Shown here piece after piece: positions 45,546 to 53,297 of a stretch of DNA of 64,000 bases. Source of the stretch: Pseudomonas argentinensis (GTDB lineage Bacteria; Pseudomonadota; Gammaproteobacteria; Pseudomonadales; Pseudomonadaceae); NCBI RefSeq assembly GCF_001839655.2, contig NZ_CP056087.1, forward strand, positions 4,216,001-4,280,000, written 5' to 3'. The notes beneath the pieces were generated by a model. It was given only the letters and a program-made list of their open reading frames with translations. It ran no database searches and was not told the DNA's origin. Position 1 is the first letter of the stretch. Every line of letters starts with the position of its first letter. A program made the translations under genes and the position numbers.

Positions 45546-46499
45546 ATGAAGCGATCCGATCCGACCAATCACGCTGTGGCTGCACGGCACCTTCACGCCG
45601 AACGGATTCCCGCCGAAGCCATGCTCCGCTACATGCCGAGCGCACACCGTGCCCTGGCGCCGCGTCCCGGCCTCAGGGACGTCGTGCTGCAGCTGTTCTC
45701 GCATCGCAGCATCGCCGAGCCGATCCTCGTGCCGGCGGTGGCCGAGCCGTTGCTGGTAATGGTGCTGGCGGGGGCCGCTACCGTCGAGGAGCGCGACCTG
45801 GGCGGTGAATGGGCAGCGACCGAGGTCGAGGTCGGCGACTTCTACCTGACCAACTCGGCCCAGCCCTACGAGATGCGCTGGCAAACCCGGGGAGGCGACA
45901 CCTTCGAGGTGATGCACCTTTACCTGGCCCATTCGCTGATCGACCAGGCCGCCCGTGACGTGCTGGGCGCTCAGGCGGACAGCGTCAACTTCCGGGATGT
46001 TTCCGGCGGCCGGGACAGCCTGGTGCGCGTGCTGCTGGAACAGCTGCGGGTCGAGCTGGTCGAGGCGCGCGAACCCAGCCCCCTGTTCGTTCGCGGCCTG
46101 GCCCAGGCGCTGAGCGTCCACCTGGTGCGTACCTACCGCGATCCGTTATCCACCACACGGCGCGCCAACTCGCTGCAGGCCTACAAGCTGCGCCGGGTGA
46201 TCGACCTGATGCACGAGCGCCTGGCGGCCGACTTCTGCCTGGCGGACCTGGCGGAAACGGCCCAGCTGAGCGAGTACCACTTCAGCCGGCTGTTCAAACG
46301 TGCCACCGGCGCGTCGCCCTCGCAGTATTTCATCCGCCTGCGCATGGCCAGGGCCCGACAACTGCTGCTCGACACTGACCGCAGTGTGATCGACATCGGC
46401 ATGGAGGTCGGTTATTCGAGCCCCAGCCACTTCTCGCAGGTGTTCCGGCGGGAGGTGGGCATGACGCCAAGCGCCTATCGCAGCCCTGAGCGCGCCTAG
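45546..46499 (+). CDS. AraC-family regulator with cupin-type N-terminus (AraC_binding_2 like)
   Basis: A 317-residue regulator. The C-terminal pair of HTH motifs (about 215-312) contains LADLAETAQLSEYHFSRLF and IDIGMEVGYSSPSHFSQVF. The N-terminal sensor is less conserved. No ribosome site is clear at the ATG 45546; the ATG for MLRYMPSAHRAL about 24 codons later is an alternative. Its end overlaps the convergent flavin reductase gene by 4 bp. Confidence 0.87.
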   Translation: MKRSDPTNHAVAARHLHAERIPAEAMLRYMPSAHRALAPRPGLRDVVLQLFSHRSIAEPILVPAVAEPLLVMVLAGAATVEERDLGGEWAATEVEVGDFYLTNSAQPYEMRWQTRGGDTFEVMHLYLAHSLIDQAARDVLGAQADSVNFRDVSGGRDSLVRVLLEQLRVELVEAREPSPLFVRGLAQALSVHLVRTYRDPLSTTRRANSLQAYKLRRVIDLMHERLAADFCLADLAETAQLSEYHFSRLFKRATGASPSQYFIRLRMARARQLLLDTDRSVIDIGMEVGYSSPSHFSQVFRREVGMTPSAYRSPERA

Positions 46500-47053
46500 A
46501 GGTTCTGGGGCTTGAAATGATCGCTGTGGTCGAGCATACGCCCGGCGACCCGAAACTGGCCCTGCCCTTGGTAGTGCAGGGTCTGCGGTTCGCCGACGGC
46601 GGGCGCCACATGCGCCTTGACGACCTCCCAAATGAACAGGCCGTACTCGTCGACCTGTCGGTCATCGGCCAGGCGGCACTCGAAACTGGCATAGCACTCC
46701 TCGATCAGGGGAGCGGCCACGCACGCGGCTGGCGCGGCGGTCAGCCCAAAGGCCTGGAACTTGTCCAACTCCGTCCCCGTGCTGTTGCCAATGCCGACCA
46801 CGGCGTCCACCAGATCGGCCGTCGGCAGGTTGATCACGCATTCGCCGCTCCGACGGATCAGCTCATAGCTGTGGTTACCATCCCAGAGGTAACAACCCCA
46901 CAGCGCTGGCCTGAACTGCAGCATCATGTGCCAGCCCATGGTCATGATGTTGGTTTCCCCTCGCCAGGCGGAACTCACCAGCACAATCGGGCCGGTTTCG
47001 AGATGACGGCGGACGTCGTGCAGCGGATAGTCGGTTTTTCTGTAACGGGCCAT
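46496..47053 (-). CDS. Flavin reductase-like (FMN-binding split barrel) protein
   Basis: A 185-residue protein with the flavin-reductase split-barrel core (GPIVLVSSAWRGETNIMTMGWHM, RRSGECVINLPTADLVD). Members supply reduced FMN to a monooxygenase or act as small flavoproteins. There is no partner monooxygenase next to it. It starts at ATG 47053 after a GGAGG site. Confidence 0.88.
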   Translation of the reverse strand: MARYRKTDYPLHDVRRHLETGPIVLVSSAWRGETNIMTMGWHMMLQFRPALWGCYLWDGNHSYELIRRSGECVINLPTADLVDAVVGIGNSTGTELDKFQAFGLTAAPAACVAAPLIEECYASFECRLADDRQVDEYGLFIWEVVKAHVAPAVGEPQTLHYQGQGQFRVAGRMLDHSDHFKPQNL

Positions 47054-47193
47054 GGGTGCGCCTCCTGTTCGATGTGGACAGGTACAGCGTGACCTGTAAC
47101 TGACCTAGCCGCTGTTGCCCGATTGCCCTGGCTGTCGGGCATTTGCGCACGAAGAAAAGCCGGGCGATGCCCGGCTCTGCTGCTGAAGGGGAT

Positions 47194-48117
47194 TCATCGG
47201 CTGGCGTCAAGCACCAGCTTGCCGCGGGTATGCCGTTGCAAGCTCCTGCGCAAGGCCTCTGCAGCCTGTGACAACGGCAGGACTTCGACCTCGATCGCCA
47301 GTTCGCCCTTGTCGAAACGTGCAGCGATCTCGGCCAGTTGAACGCCATCGGAGCGGGTTGCGAAATGTCTGCCCGTGGCCCCGGCAGTCCTGGCAGCGGC
47401 AGCGTCCGGTGGGCTTACCGGTGACACCAGTACGCCGCCGGTCTTGAGCACCGCCCAGGAGCGCGCCTGGGTCTCGCCGCCGACCAGGTCCAGCACCACA
47501 TCGACCTTATCGACCGCCGTTTCGAACGCCGTGCGGGTGTAGTCGATCACCTGATGCGCCCCCAGCCCGTTGAGATAGTCGTGGTTGGCCGCCGAGGCGG
47601 TGGCAATCACCGTAGCGCCGGCAATACGCGCCATCTGCACCGCCATACTGCCCACTCCACCCGCAGCGCCATGGATCAACACCCGCTGGCCGGCGCCGAC
47701 CTGGGCGTGTTCGTGCAGCGCCTGCCAAGCCGTCAACGCCGCTGCCGGCACCCCACTGGCCTCGAGCGCGGACAAGCGCGCCGGACGGTGGGCCAGCCGG
47801 TCAGCACGGGCGACCACCTGGGAGGCAAAGCCACCCGCGATTCCGATGAATCCGAATACCTGGTCACCGACTGCGAATTGCTGAACGCCCCCGCCCACCG
47901 CCGCCACCTGCCCGGCCACCTCGACGCCGGGTGTGTAAGGCAGTTCCAGCGGGATGAACGCTTTCATGGCACCCGACAGGATCTTCCAGTCGACCGGGTT
48001 CACCCCGCTGCCCGCCACGTTGATGAGTACCTCACCCTGGCCCGGCACCAGGCCTGGACGTTCCTGCAGCGTGAGGCCTTCCGGCTCGCCGTATTGGGCA
48101 ACGCGAATCGCTTTCAT
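47194..48117 (-). CDS. Zinc-independent quinone oxidoreductase-like MDR family protein
   Basis: A 307-residue medium-chain reductase starting MKAIRVAQYGEPEGLTLQ. The NADP-binding loop is VLIHGAAGGVGSMAVQMA near residue 150, and GSGVNPVDWKI and ELPYTPGVEVAG mark the catalytic domain. It lacks the structural-zinc cysteines of alcohol dehydrogenases, so it is a quinone/enone reductase. The DoxX gene lies 26 bp upstream on the same strand, so the two are likely co-transcribed. Confidence 0.9.
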   Translation of the reverse strand: MKAIRVAQYGEPEGLTLQERPGLVPGQGEVLINVAGSGVNPVDWKILSGAMKAFIPLELPYTPGVEVAGQVAAVGGGVQQFAVGDQVFGFIGIAGGFASQVVARADRLAHRPARLSALEASGVPAAALTAWQALHEHAQVGAGQRVLIHGAAGGVGSMAVQMARIAGATVIATASAANHDYLNGLGAHQVIDYTRTAFETAVDKVDVVLDLVGGETQARSWAVLKTGGVLVSPVSPPDAAAARTAGATGRHFATRSDGVQLAEIAARFDKGELAIEVEVLPLSQAAEALRRSLQRHTRGKLVLDASR

Positions 48118-48143
48118 GGTGCATCTCCTCTGTCTGTTCGACG

Positions 48144-48563
48144 TCAGCCGCGACGCGCATCGAGGCTGAAACGGCCGGCGCCGAACGCCACGACCTGCAA
48201 GAGCCCACCCGCCATGGCGAGGTTCTTGAAGAAATGGATGAACTGGTTCTGGTCACCCAGCTGGGCATGGAAGGCCAGTGCCGTGGCGATGCTGAATACC
48301 GCCAGGCCGGCTGCAACAAGGCGGGTCCGATAGCCGACGATCAACGCCGCGCTGCCAACCAGTTCCACAAGGATGGCCAGCGCCAGCGCCAAGCCAGGAA
48401 ACGGCATGCCCACCGATTCGATGTAGCCGATCATTGCAGCCGGAGCGCTGAGCTTGGAGATACCCGACAGCATGAACAGGGCGCTCAGCATTATCCGCCC
48501 GGCGAGTGCCGAGCCAGCGGAGAGGTTGGCAGGGGTGTGGGTGAGTGCAGTGGAGTGAGTCAT
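48144..48563 (-). CDS. DoxX-family membrane protein
   Basis: A 139-residue inner-membrane protein with four helices (segments starting near 22, 50, 80 and 105). LSALFMLSGISKLSAP and FFKNLAMAGGLLQVVAFGAG are typical of DoxX/YphA proteins, which associate with quinone or thiol redox systems. The ATG at 48561-48563 is used. It precedes the quinone oxidoreductase gene. Upstream at about 48655-48680 the A/T-rich TAGAACGATAGATTCTA stretch may be its control region. Confidence 0.87.
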   Translation of the reverse strand: MTHSTALTHTPANLSAGSALAGRIMLSALFMLSGISKLSAPAAMIGYIESVGMPFPGLALALAILVELVGSAALIVGYRTRLVAAGLAVFSIATALAFHAQLGDQNQFIHFFKNLAMAGGLLQVVAFGAGRFSLDARRG

Positions 48564-48987
48564 GGTTGGTTCCTCGATAAGGGCCACCACCTTGGTGAGC
48601 CGCAGTGAGGAAATGATGCCCGCAGGCAACTTAACTAAATAGCCGTCCAATATAGAACGATAGATTCTAATTAATCGAACAACTCAACACATGCTCGGGC
48701 GAGACGGCACGCAACCGGGAGCACCTCGGGCTGCAAGATGGCTGTTGACGCGCACTCGCTGCCAGGCGGCCAGCGGCCGGCAGCGCCTCTGAGCGTTACC
48801 GGCCCCGGCCGTTCCACAGGGTCGCCCTCTGACTGCCGAACGTGAACAGTCCCAGGCCGCTCAGGCACACCACCAACTGGTCAGCGCCGAGGGTGGTCAC
48901 AGGTGCGCGCTCCAATACCGAGATTCGCCGCTGCGCTCATGGTCAAAAAACCGAGCAGCGCAGAGGCCAGCCTCCTCCTCCCTGGCC
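48564..48987. other. Gap upstream of doxX with a possible decayed gene
   Basis: 48640-48690 is A/T-rich and probably the doxX promoter. On the minus strand from about 48960 to 48800, two frames give hydrophobic pieces (LLGFLTMSAAANLGIGA and, shifted, LGADQLVVCLSGLGLFTFGS followed by a stop), as if the 3' end of a small membrane protein gene had suffered a frameshift. No intact gene was found. Confidence 0.3.
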
Positions 48988-50199
48988 CTATATCAACGCC
49001 ACCAGCACCGCCGCCAATTCCTGCGAGGCGTTGTACAGCGGCACGTGCCCGCGCTGGAGCACCTGGGCGCTGCGCCGATAGGCCACGGTTCTGACCTCCA
49101 GCCCGGCACCGAGATCGCGAGCCACCACCGTGGCGTCGAGGGTGCCGGCGGGGTTTTCCATCGCTACCGCATATTCGTCGAACGGCTCGCCTACGGCCGG
49201 TTTGGCGGCAGCCAGGCGGGCGGCGACGGTGCCTGGAATCAACGTGGCGGCAGCCAGGCAGCAGCCGCCCGATACCGCCATGGAGGCGTGCAGCGTCTGC
49301 GGGGTGAAGTAGCGCACCGACAGCGTGCCGCCCGCGGTAGCCGGGCCGACGATGCAAACCTTGGGAATGGTTTCGCTGCGGTTGATCTCCTCGCGGCTCA
49401 TTAACTCGCCGCTGCGTTTCTTCAGGCCCATGCGCAGCCCCGCCTCGATCCACACCTCGCGCAGCGCCTGCGTGAAAGCGGTATCGGCTTCCAGCTCGGC
49501 GAGCGGCTCGCGCGCCGTCTTGCCGAAGGACGCGGCCTCAATGATCACCATCGGCACCGCCACGTCCACACAGGACACTGCGTGCCCCGCAATCACATCC
49601 AGCACATTACCGGTGGGCAGCAAGGCACCGGTCTTGGCACCGACCGGGTGATGCAGGAACAGGTCCACGCCCGGGAAATGCCCAGGCACGCCGGGAATCG
49701 CCACCTTGCGCAGCGCGTTGTCGGCATCGCGCAGCACCCGGCCGGTGGTGATCACCCCGGTGTTGGTATTGCGGATATCGATCTCGAAATCGCCGCTCGC
49801 GCCATCGGCCAGCCCCACGTCCAGCGCCCAGAGCGGCAGCGCCGAGGACATGTTGCCGCAGTTCACGCTCCAGTCGATGGCCGAATGGCTGGCAGCCAGT
49901 TGCGCCAGGGTGCTGACCAGGCGCAGCTTGCCCTCGGCGTTTTCCAGTTCGACGAAGAACACCTTGTTGCTGGTCGCCGGGCCGCGGCCCAGGCCGGTGA
50001 GCTGACGATTGCCGGGCGTCTCGCCGTGCAGCGGCACGCCCATCAGGTGGCGCAGCAGCTCCTCGCGCAGGGCGACATCCTGGGGGGCGAAGCGCTGGTC
50101 GATCACCAGGCCGGTGGAGGTGCCGCCGCGCATGAAGTGCACGGGAAAGGCCACCACGCCGGCTTCCACGCGGATGCCTGTGGAACGGGGCTCATTCAT
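48988..50199 (-). CDS. PrpF-family aconitate-type isomerase/tautomerase
   Basis: A 403-residue protein of the diaminopimelate epimerase-like PrpF family. The N-terminal signature FPVHFMRGGTSTGLVI is clear, followed by GRGPATSNKVFFV and NCGNMSSALPLWAL with the catalytic Cys-region. Family members isomerise 2-methylaconitate (PrpF) or 4-oxalomesaconate (GalD). No prp or gallate genes are near, so the substrate is open. Its start overlaps the MarR gene by 8 bp, so the two are one transcription unit. Confidence 0.88.
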   Translation of the reverse strand: MNEPRSTGIRVEAGVVAFPVHFMRGGTSTGLVIDQRFAPQDVALREELLRHLMGVPLHGETPGNRQLTGLGRGPATSNKVFFVELENAEGKLRLVSTLAQLAASHSAIDWSVNCGNMSSALPLWALDVGLADGASGDFEIDIRNTNTGVITTGRVLRDADNALRKVAIPGVPGHFPGVDLFLHHPVGAKTGALLPTGNVLDVIAGHAVSCVDVAVPMVIIEAASFGKTAREPLAELEADTAFTQALREVWIEAGLRMGLKKRSGELMSREEINRSETIPKVCIVGPATAGGTLSVRYFTPQTLHASMAVSGGCCLAAATLIPGTVAARLAAAKPAVGEPFDEYAVAMENPAGTLDATVVARDLGAGLEVRTVAYRRSAQVLQRGHVPLYNASQELAAVLVALI

Positions 50200-50683
50200 T
50201 ACCGGGCACTCCTGCTGCGGGTGGTCGTTTGGCGGCGCTCAGGCGCTGCGAGAAGTCCTGGTGCTGGAGGGCCTGGGCGGCCGCCCGCAACACCTGTCGT
50301 AATGGATGGCCAATATCCTGTTCGAGCTGTTCGATAGCGTGGAAGGTCGCCGCCCAGTGACCGATCAGCAGGGGCATCAGCCGTTGACCGGCCGGCGCCA
50401 GGTGGATCTCGCTCTTGCGCGCATCGGCGCCGCGCTGGCGGGTGATCAGGCCGTCCGCCTCCATCTGGTTCACCGTCTGGCTGATCGCCCCTTGAGTCAG
50501 GTGGGTGCGTGCGGTGATTTCGGTGATGGTCCGGGCGCCCGCCTCGATGGCGCGCAGCACTGGCGTATAGCGCGCGCGGTAGGTGAGGCCCATCTCCTGA
50601 TAATGCTGCTCGGCCCCGCGCTCCACCAACTCGGACACGTAGCGCAGCAACTCACCCAGGCCAGGTTCGATCTTCATGGTCAT
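50192..50683 (-). CDS. MarR-family transcriptional regulator
   Basis: A 163-residue winged-helix repressor (TITEITARTHLTQGAISQTV recognition region, then MEADGLITRQRGADARKSEI as wing). I chose the ATG at 50681-50683 because GGAG lies 6 bp before it; an ATG two codons later is possible. A perfect 18-bp palindrome is centred 38 bp upstream and is its likely operator. It is co-transcribed with the PrpF-family gene and divergent from a GNAT gene. Confidence 0.9.
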   Translation of the reverse strand: MTMKIEPGLGELLRYVSELVERGAEQHYQEMGLTYRARYTPVLRAIEAGARTITEITARTHLTQGAISQTVNQMEADGLITRQRGADARKSEIHLAPAGQRLMPLLIGHWAATFHAIEQLEQDIGHPLRQVLRAAAQALQHQDFSQRLSAAKRPPAAGVPGNE

Positions 50684-50711
50684 CGACGGCTCCATCAGCA
50701 CCTTTGCCAAA

Positions 50712-50729
50712 TACATTAGCGCTAATGTA
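50712..50729. promoter_or_regulatory. 18-bp palindromic operator, likely MarR site
   Basis: TACATTAGCGCTAATGTA is a perfect palindrome in the 91-bp gap between the divergent MarR and GNAT genes. MarR dimers bind 16-20-bp palindromes near their own promoter; both directions could be controlled. Confidence 0.8.
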
Positions 50730-50774
50730 GTTTTCCAGCAATAAACATCCATTGCCCGCGCCGGAGACCACCCC

Positions 50775-51233
50775 ATGTCGACCCTGACCTTTCGCAAAGC
50801 ACAGCGCACCGACCTGGAAACCATCGTCACCCTGCTGGCCAGCGACCCGCTCGGCCAGGCTCGCGAAGATGCCTCCACACCGCTGCAAGCGGCCTACGTC
50901 AGCGCCTTCGAGGCCATCGACGCCGATCCGAACCAGCTGCTGGTCGTGGTCGCTGACGCGGGCCAGGTGATCGGCACCCTGCAGCTGACCTTCCTGCCCA
51001 ACATCTCGCGCCTGGGCGCCTGGCGTGCGCAGATCGAGGCGGTGCGTATCGACCCGAACTGCCGCAGCGCCGGCATCGGCCGGGAGATGTTCCTGTGGGC
51101 CTTCGCGCAAGCCCGTGCACGGGGCTGCCAGTTGATCCAGCTGACCTGCGACCACACGCGTAAAGAAGCCCAGCGCTTCTACGAAGGGCTGGGCTTCGAG
51201 GCTTCGCATATCGGCTACAAGAAGGCACTGTAG
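50775..51233 (+). CDS. GNAT-family N-acetyltransferase
   Basis: A 152-residue acetyltransferase. The acetyl-CoA loop is VRIDPNCRSAGIGREMFLWA at about residues 92-111, and the end carries ARARGCQLIQLTCDHTRKEA followed by FYEGLGFEASHIGY. The substrate is unknown. GGAG precedes the ATG at a good distance, and the MarR palindrome is 45 bp upstream. Confidence 0.9.
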   Translation: MSTLTFRKAQRTDLETIVTLLASDPLGQAREDASTPLQAAYVSAFEAIDADPNQLLVVVADAGQVIGTLQLTFLPNISRLGAWRAQIEAVRIDPNCRSAGIGREMFLWAFAQARARGCQLIQLTCDHTRKEAQRFYEGLGFEASHIGYKKAL

Positions 51234-51249
51234 CCGTAACGCTCTTCTG

Positions 51250-52113
51250 TCAGACCAGGGCGTCCAGCTCGGCCAGCAATGCAGGGGGAATGGTCAGCTC
51301 GCTGGCGCCGAGATTCTCTTGCAGGTGCGTCACCGAGGAGGTGCCCGGAATCAGCAGGATGTTCGCCGAGCGCTGCAACAGCCAGGCCAGCGCGACCCGC
51401 AGCGGCGAGGTGTCCAGGCGCGCCGCCACGCTGGACAACACCTCCGATTGCAGCGGCGAGAAACCACCCAGCGGAAAAAACGGCACATAGGCGATGCCCT
51501 GGCGGGCCAGTTCGGCAATCAGTTGCTCGTCGTCGCGATGCGACAGGTTGTAGTGGTTCTGCACGCAGACCACCGGCGCGATGCGCTGGGCCTGGCTGAT
51601 CTGCACCGCCGATACGTTGCTCAGGCCCAGCTGACGGATCAGCCCCTGGCGCTGCAGGTCGGCCAGGGTGCCGAACGCCTCCTCGATGGACGCTTCGTCG
51701 GGGGCATGCAGCGTACCCCAGGCCCGATAGTTGACCACGTCCAGTGCCTCGACACCCAGGTTGCGCAGGTTGTCGTGCACGGCCCGCGTCAATTCGGCAG
51801 GGGTCGCGGCCGGGTGCCAGGAGGCATCCGCCGCGCGGCGGGCACCGACCTTGGTGACCAGCACCAGCTCATCGCCGTAGGGGTGCAGCGCCTCGCGGAT
51901 CAGCTGGTTGGTGACGTGGGGGCCGTAGAAGTCCGCGGTATCGATATGGTTGACCCCGGCATCCCGTGCGGCGCGCAACACCGCCAGCGACGCAGCGCGG
52001 TCCCGGGGCGGACCGAACACCTGGGGCCCGGCGAGCTGCATGGCGCCATAGCCCATGCGATTGACGGTGCGTTCACCGAGAGAAAAGCTACCGGCCTGGC
52101 TGGCGTTGCTCAT
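51250..52113 (-). CDS. Aldo/keto reductase
   Basis: A 287-residue NADPH-dependent reductase with the (beta/alpha)8 fold. Visible catalytic residues are Asp and Tyr in NHIDTADFYGPH and a Lys in ELVLVTKVGA; the His position is occupied by the segment DVVNYRAWG, so the classical tetrad is incomplete as in some AKR groups. NADPH-binding residues are near the C-terminus (LLIPGTSSVTHLQENLGA). It is divergent from a LysR gene, 100 bp between starts. Confidence 0.9.
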   Translation of the reverse strand: MSNASQAGSFSLGERTVNRMGYGAMQLAGPQVFGPPRDRAASLAVLRAARDAGVNHIDTADFYGPHVTNQLIREALHPYGDELVLVTKVGARRAADASWHPAATPAELTRAVHDNLRNLGVEALDVVNYRAWGTLHAPDEASIEEAFGTLADLQRQGLIRQLGLSNVSAVQISQAQRIAPVVCVQNHYNLSHRDDEQLIAELARQGIAYVPFFPLGGFSPLQSEVLSSVAARLDTSPLRVALAWLLQRSANILLIPGTSSVTHLQENLGASELTIPPALLAELDALV

Positions 52114-52213
52114 GTCATCTGCCTCGATCAGTGAATGTGGAGGCGACTATAGGCGTTGACCCCTGCGCTGATAATCGGGTGCAATCGGCACAGGCCGTAC
52201 GGGAGAGCGAACA

Positions 52214-53116
52214 GTGAGCACCGACATTCAGGATCTTTTGGCCTTCGTCACCGTGGTGAACGCCGGCGGTTTTCGGGAAGGCGCACGGCTCAGTGGCAAA
52301 TCCGCCTCCAGCCTCAGCGATGCCGTGCGCCGCATGGAGGCTGGCCTTGGCGTGCGCCTGCTGAACCGCACCACTCGCAGCATCCTGCCGACCGAAGCGG
52401 GCCAACTGCTAATGAACCGCATCGTGCCGGCGCTGGGCGAAGTGACCGCGGCGCTGGACGTGGTCAATGACTTTCGTGACCGCCCCACCGGTACCCTGAA
52501 ACTCAACGTGCCGCTGAGCGCCGCGCGGCTGGTGCTGCCCAGGCTTATCACCCCCTTCCTGAAGGCCTACCCCGACATCCGCGTGGAAGTGATCGCCGAG
52601 GAAAGCTTCGTCGACGTGCTGGCGGCGGGCTGCGACGCCGGCATTCGCTACGACGATCGCCTGGAACAGGACATGATCGCCGTGCCCATCGGCCCCCGCC
52701 TGCAACGTTGCGCCACCGCCGCCTCGCCCGCCTACCTGGATGCCCACGGGCGCCCCGAGCACCCGCGCGATCTGCTGCAGCACGCCTGTCTGCGCGGCAA
52801 GTTCCCCAGCGGCGCCATGCCGCTGTGGGAGTACCAACGCGACGGCGAGACCATCAGCGTCGATCCCAACGGCCCGCTGATCGTGCGCATCGGCGGCGCC
52901 GTCGACCTGGCCGTAGAGGCGGCGATCGACGGCCTGGGCATGGTCTACCTGTTCGAGGACTGGCTGCGCCCGCACCTGCACAGCGGCGCGTTGGAACCGG
53001 TACTGGAGCCCTGGTGGCAGAGTTTCTCGGGCCCGTATCTGTACTACCCGGGGCGCCGCTACCTGCCCTCGCCGCTCAGGGCCTTTATCGATTTCGTGAA
53101 GGCCTCGCCCTGCTGA
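52214..53116 (+). CDS. LysR-family regulator divergent from the aldo/keto reductase
   Basis: A 300-residue regulator with HTH GGFREGARLSGKSASSLSDA at about residues 17-36 and the linker RLLNRTTRSILPTEAG. The effector domain begins near 90 (TGTLKLNVPLSAARLVLP). The LysR/AKR arrangement is common in Pseudomonas, and the AKR is the probable target. Confidence 0.92.
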   Translation: MSTDIQDLLAFVTVVNAGGFREGARLSGKSASSLSDAVRRMEAGLGVRLLNRTTRSILPTEAGQLLMNRIVPALGEVTAALDVVNDFRDRPTGTLKLNVPLSAARLVLPRLITPFLKAYPDIRVEVIAEESFVDVLAAGCDAGIRYDDRLEQDMIAVPIGPRLQRCATAASPAYLDAHGRPEHPRDLLQHACLRGKFPSGAMPLWEYQRDGETISVDPNGPLIVRIGGAVDLAVEAAIDGLGMVYLFEDWLRPHLHSGALEPVLEPWWQSFSGPYLYYPGRRYLPSPLRAFIDFVKASPC

Positions 53117-53297
53117 GCCTCCATGGAAGAGGTTTATGTGGCAAAGTCGCGGCCAAACGAATCACCGCCTTGATCGAATCGGGCGCAAGGACAGGTCAAG
53201 GGCTGCTGCGCGCTAGGCAGCCGGCCCATCTGCCCGGCATCCCAGGTACCTTCCATGACCCAGCTGCAGTTCTTCCCCCTGCCAAGAGCCCTGATAC

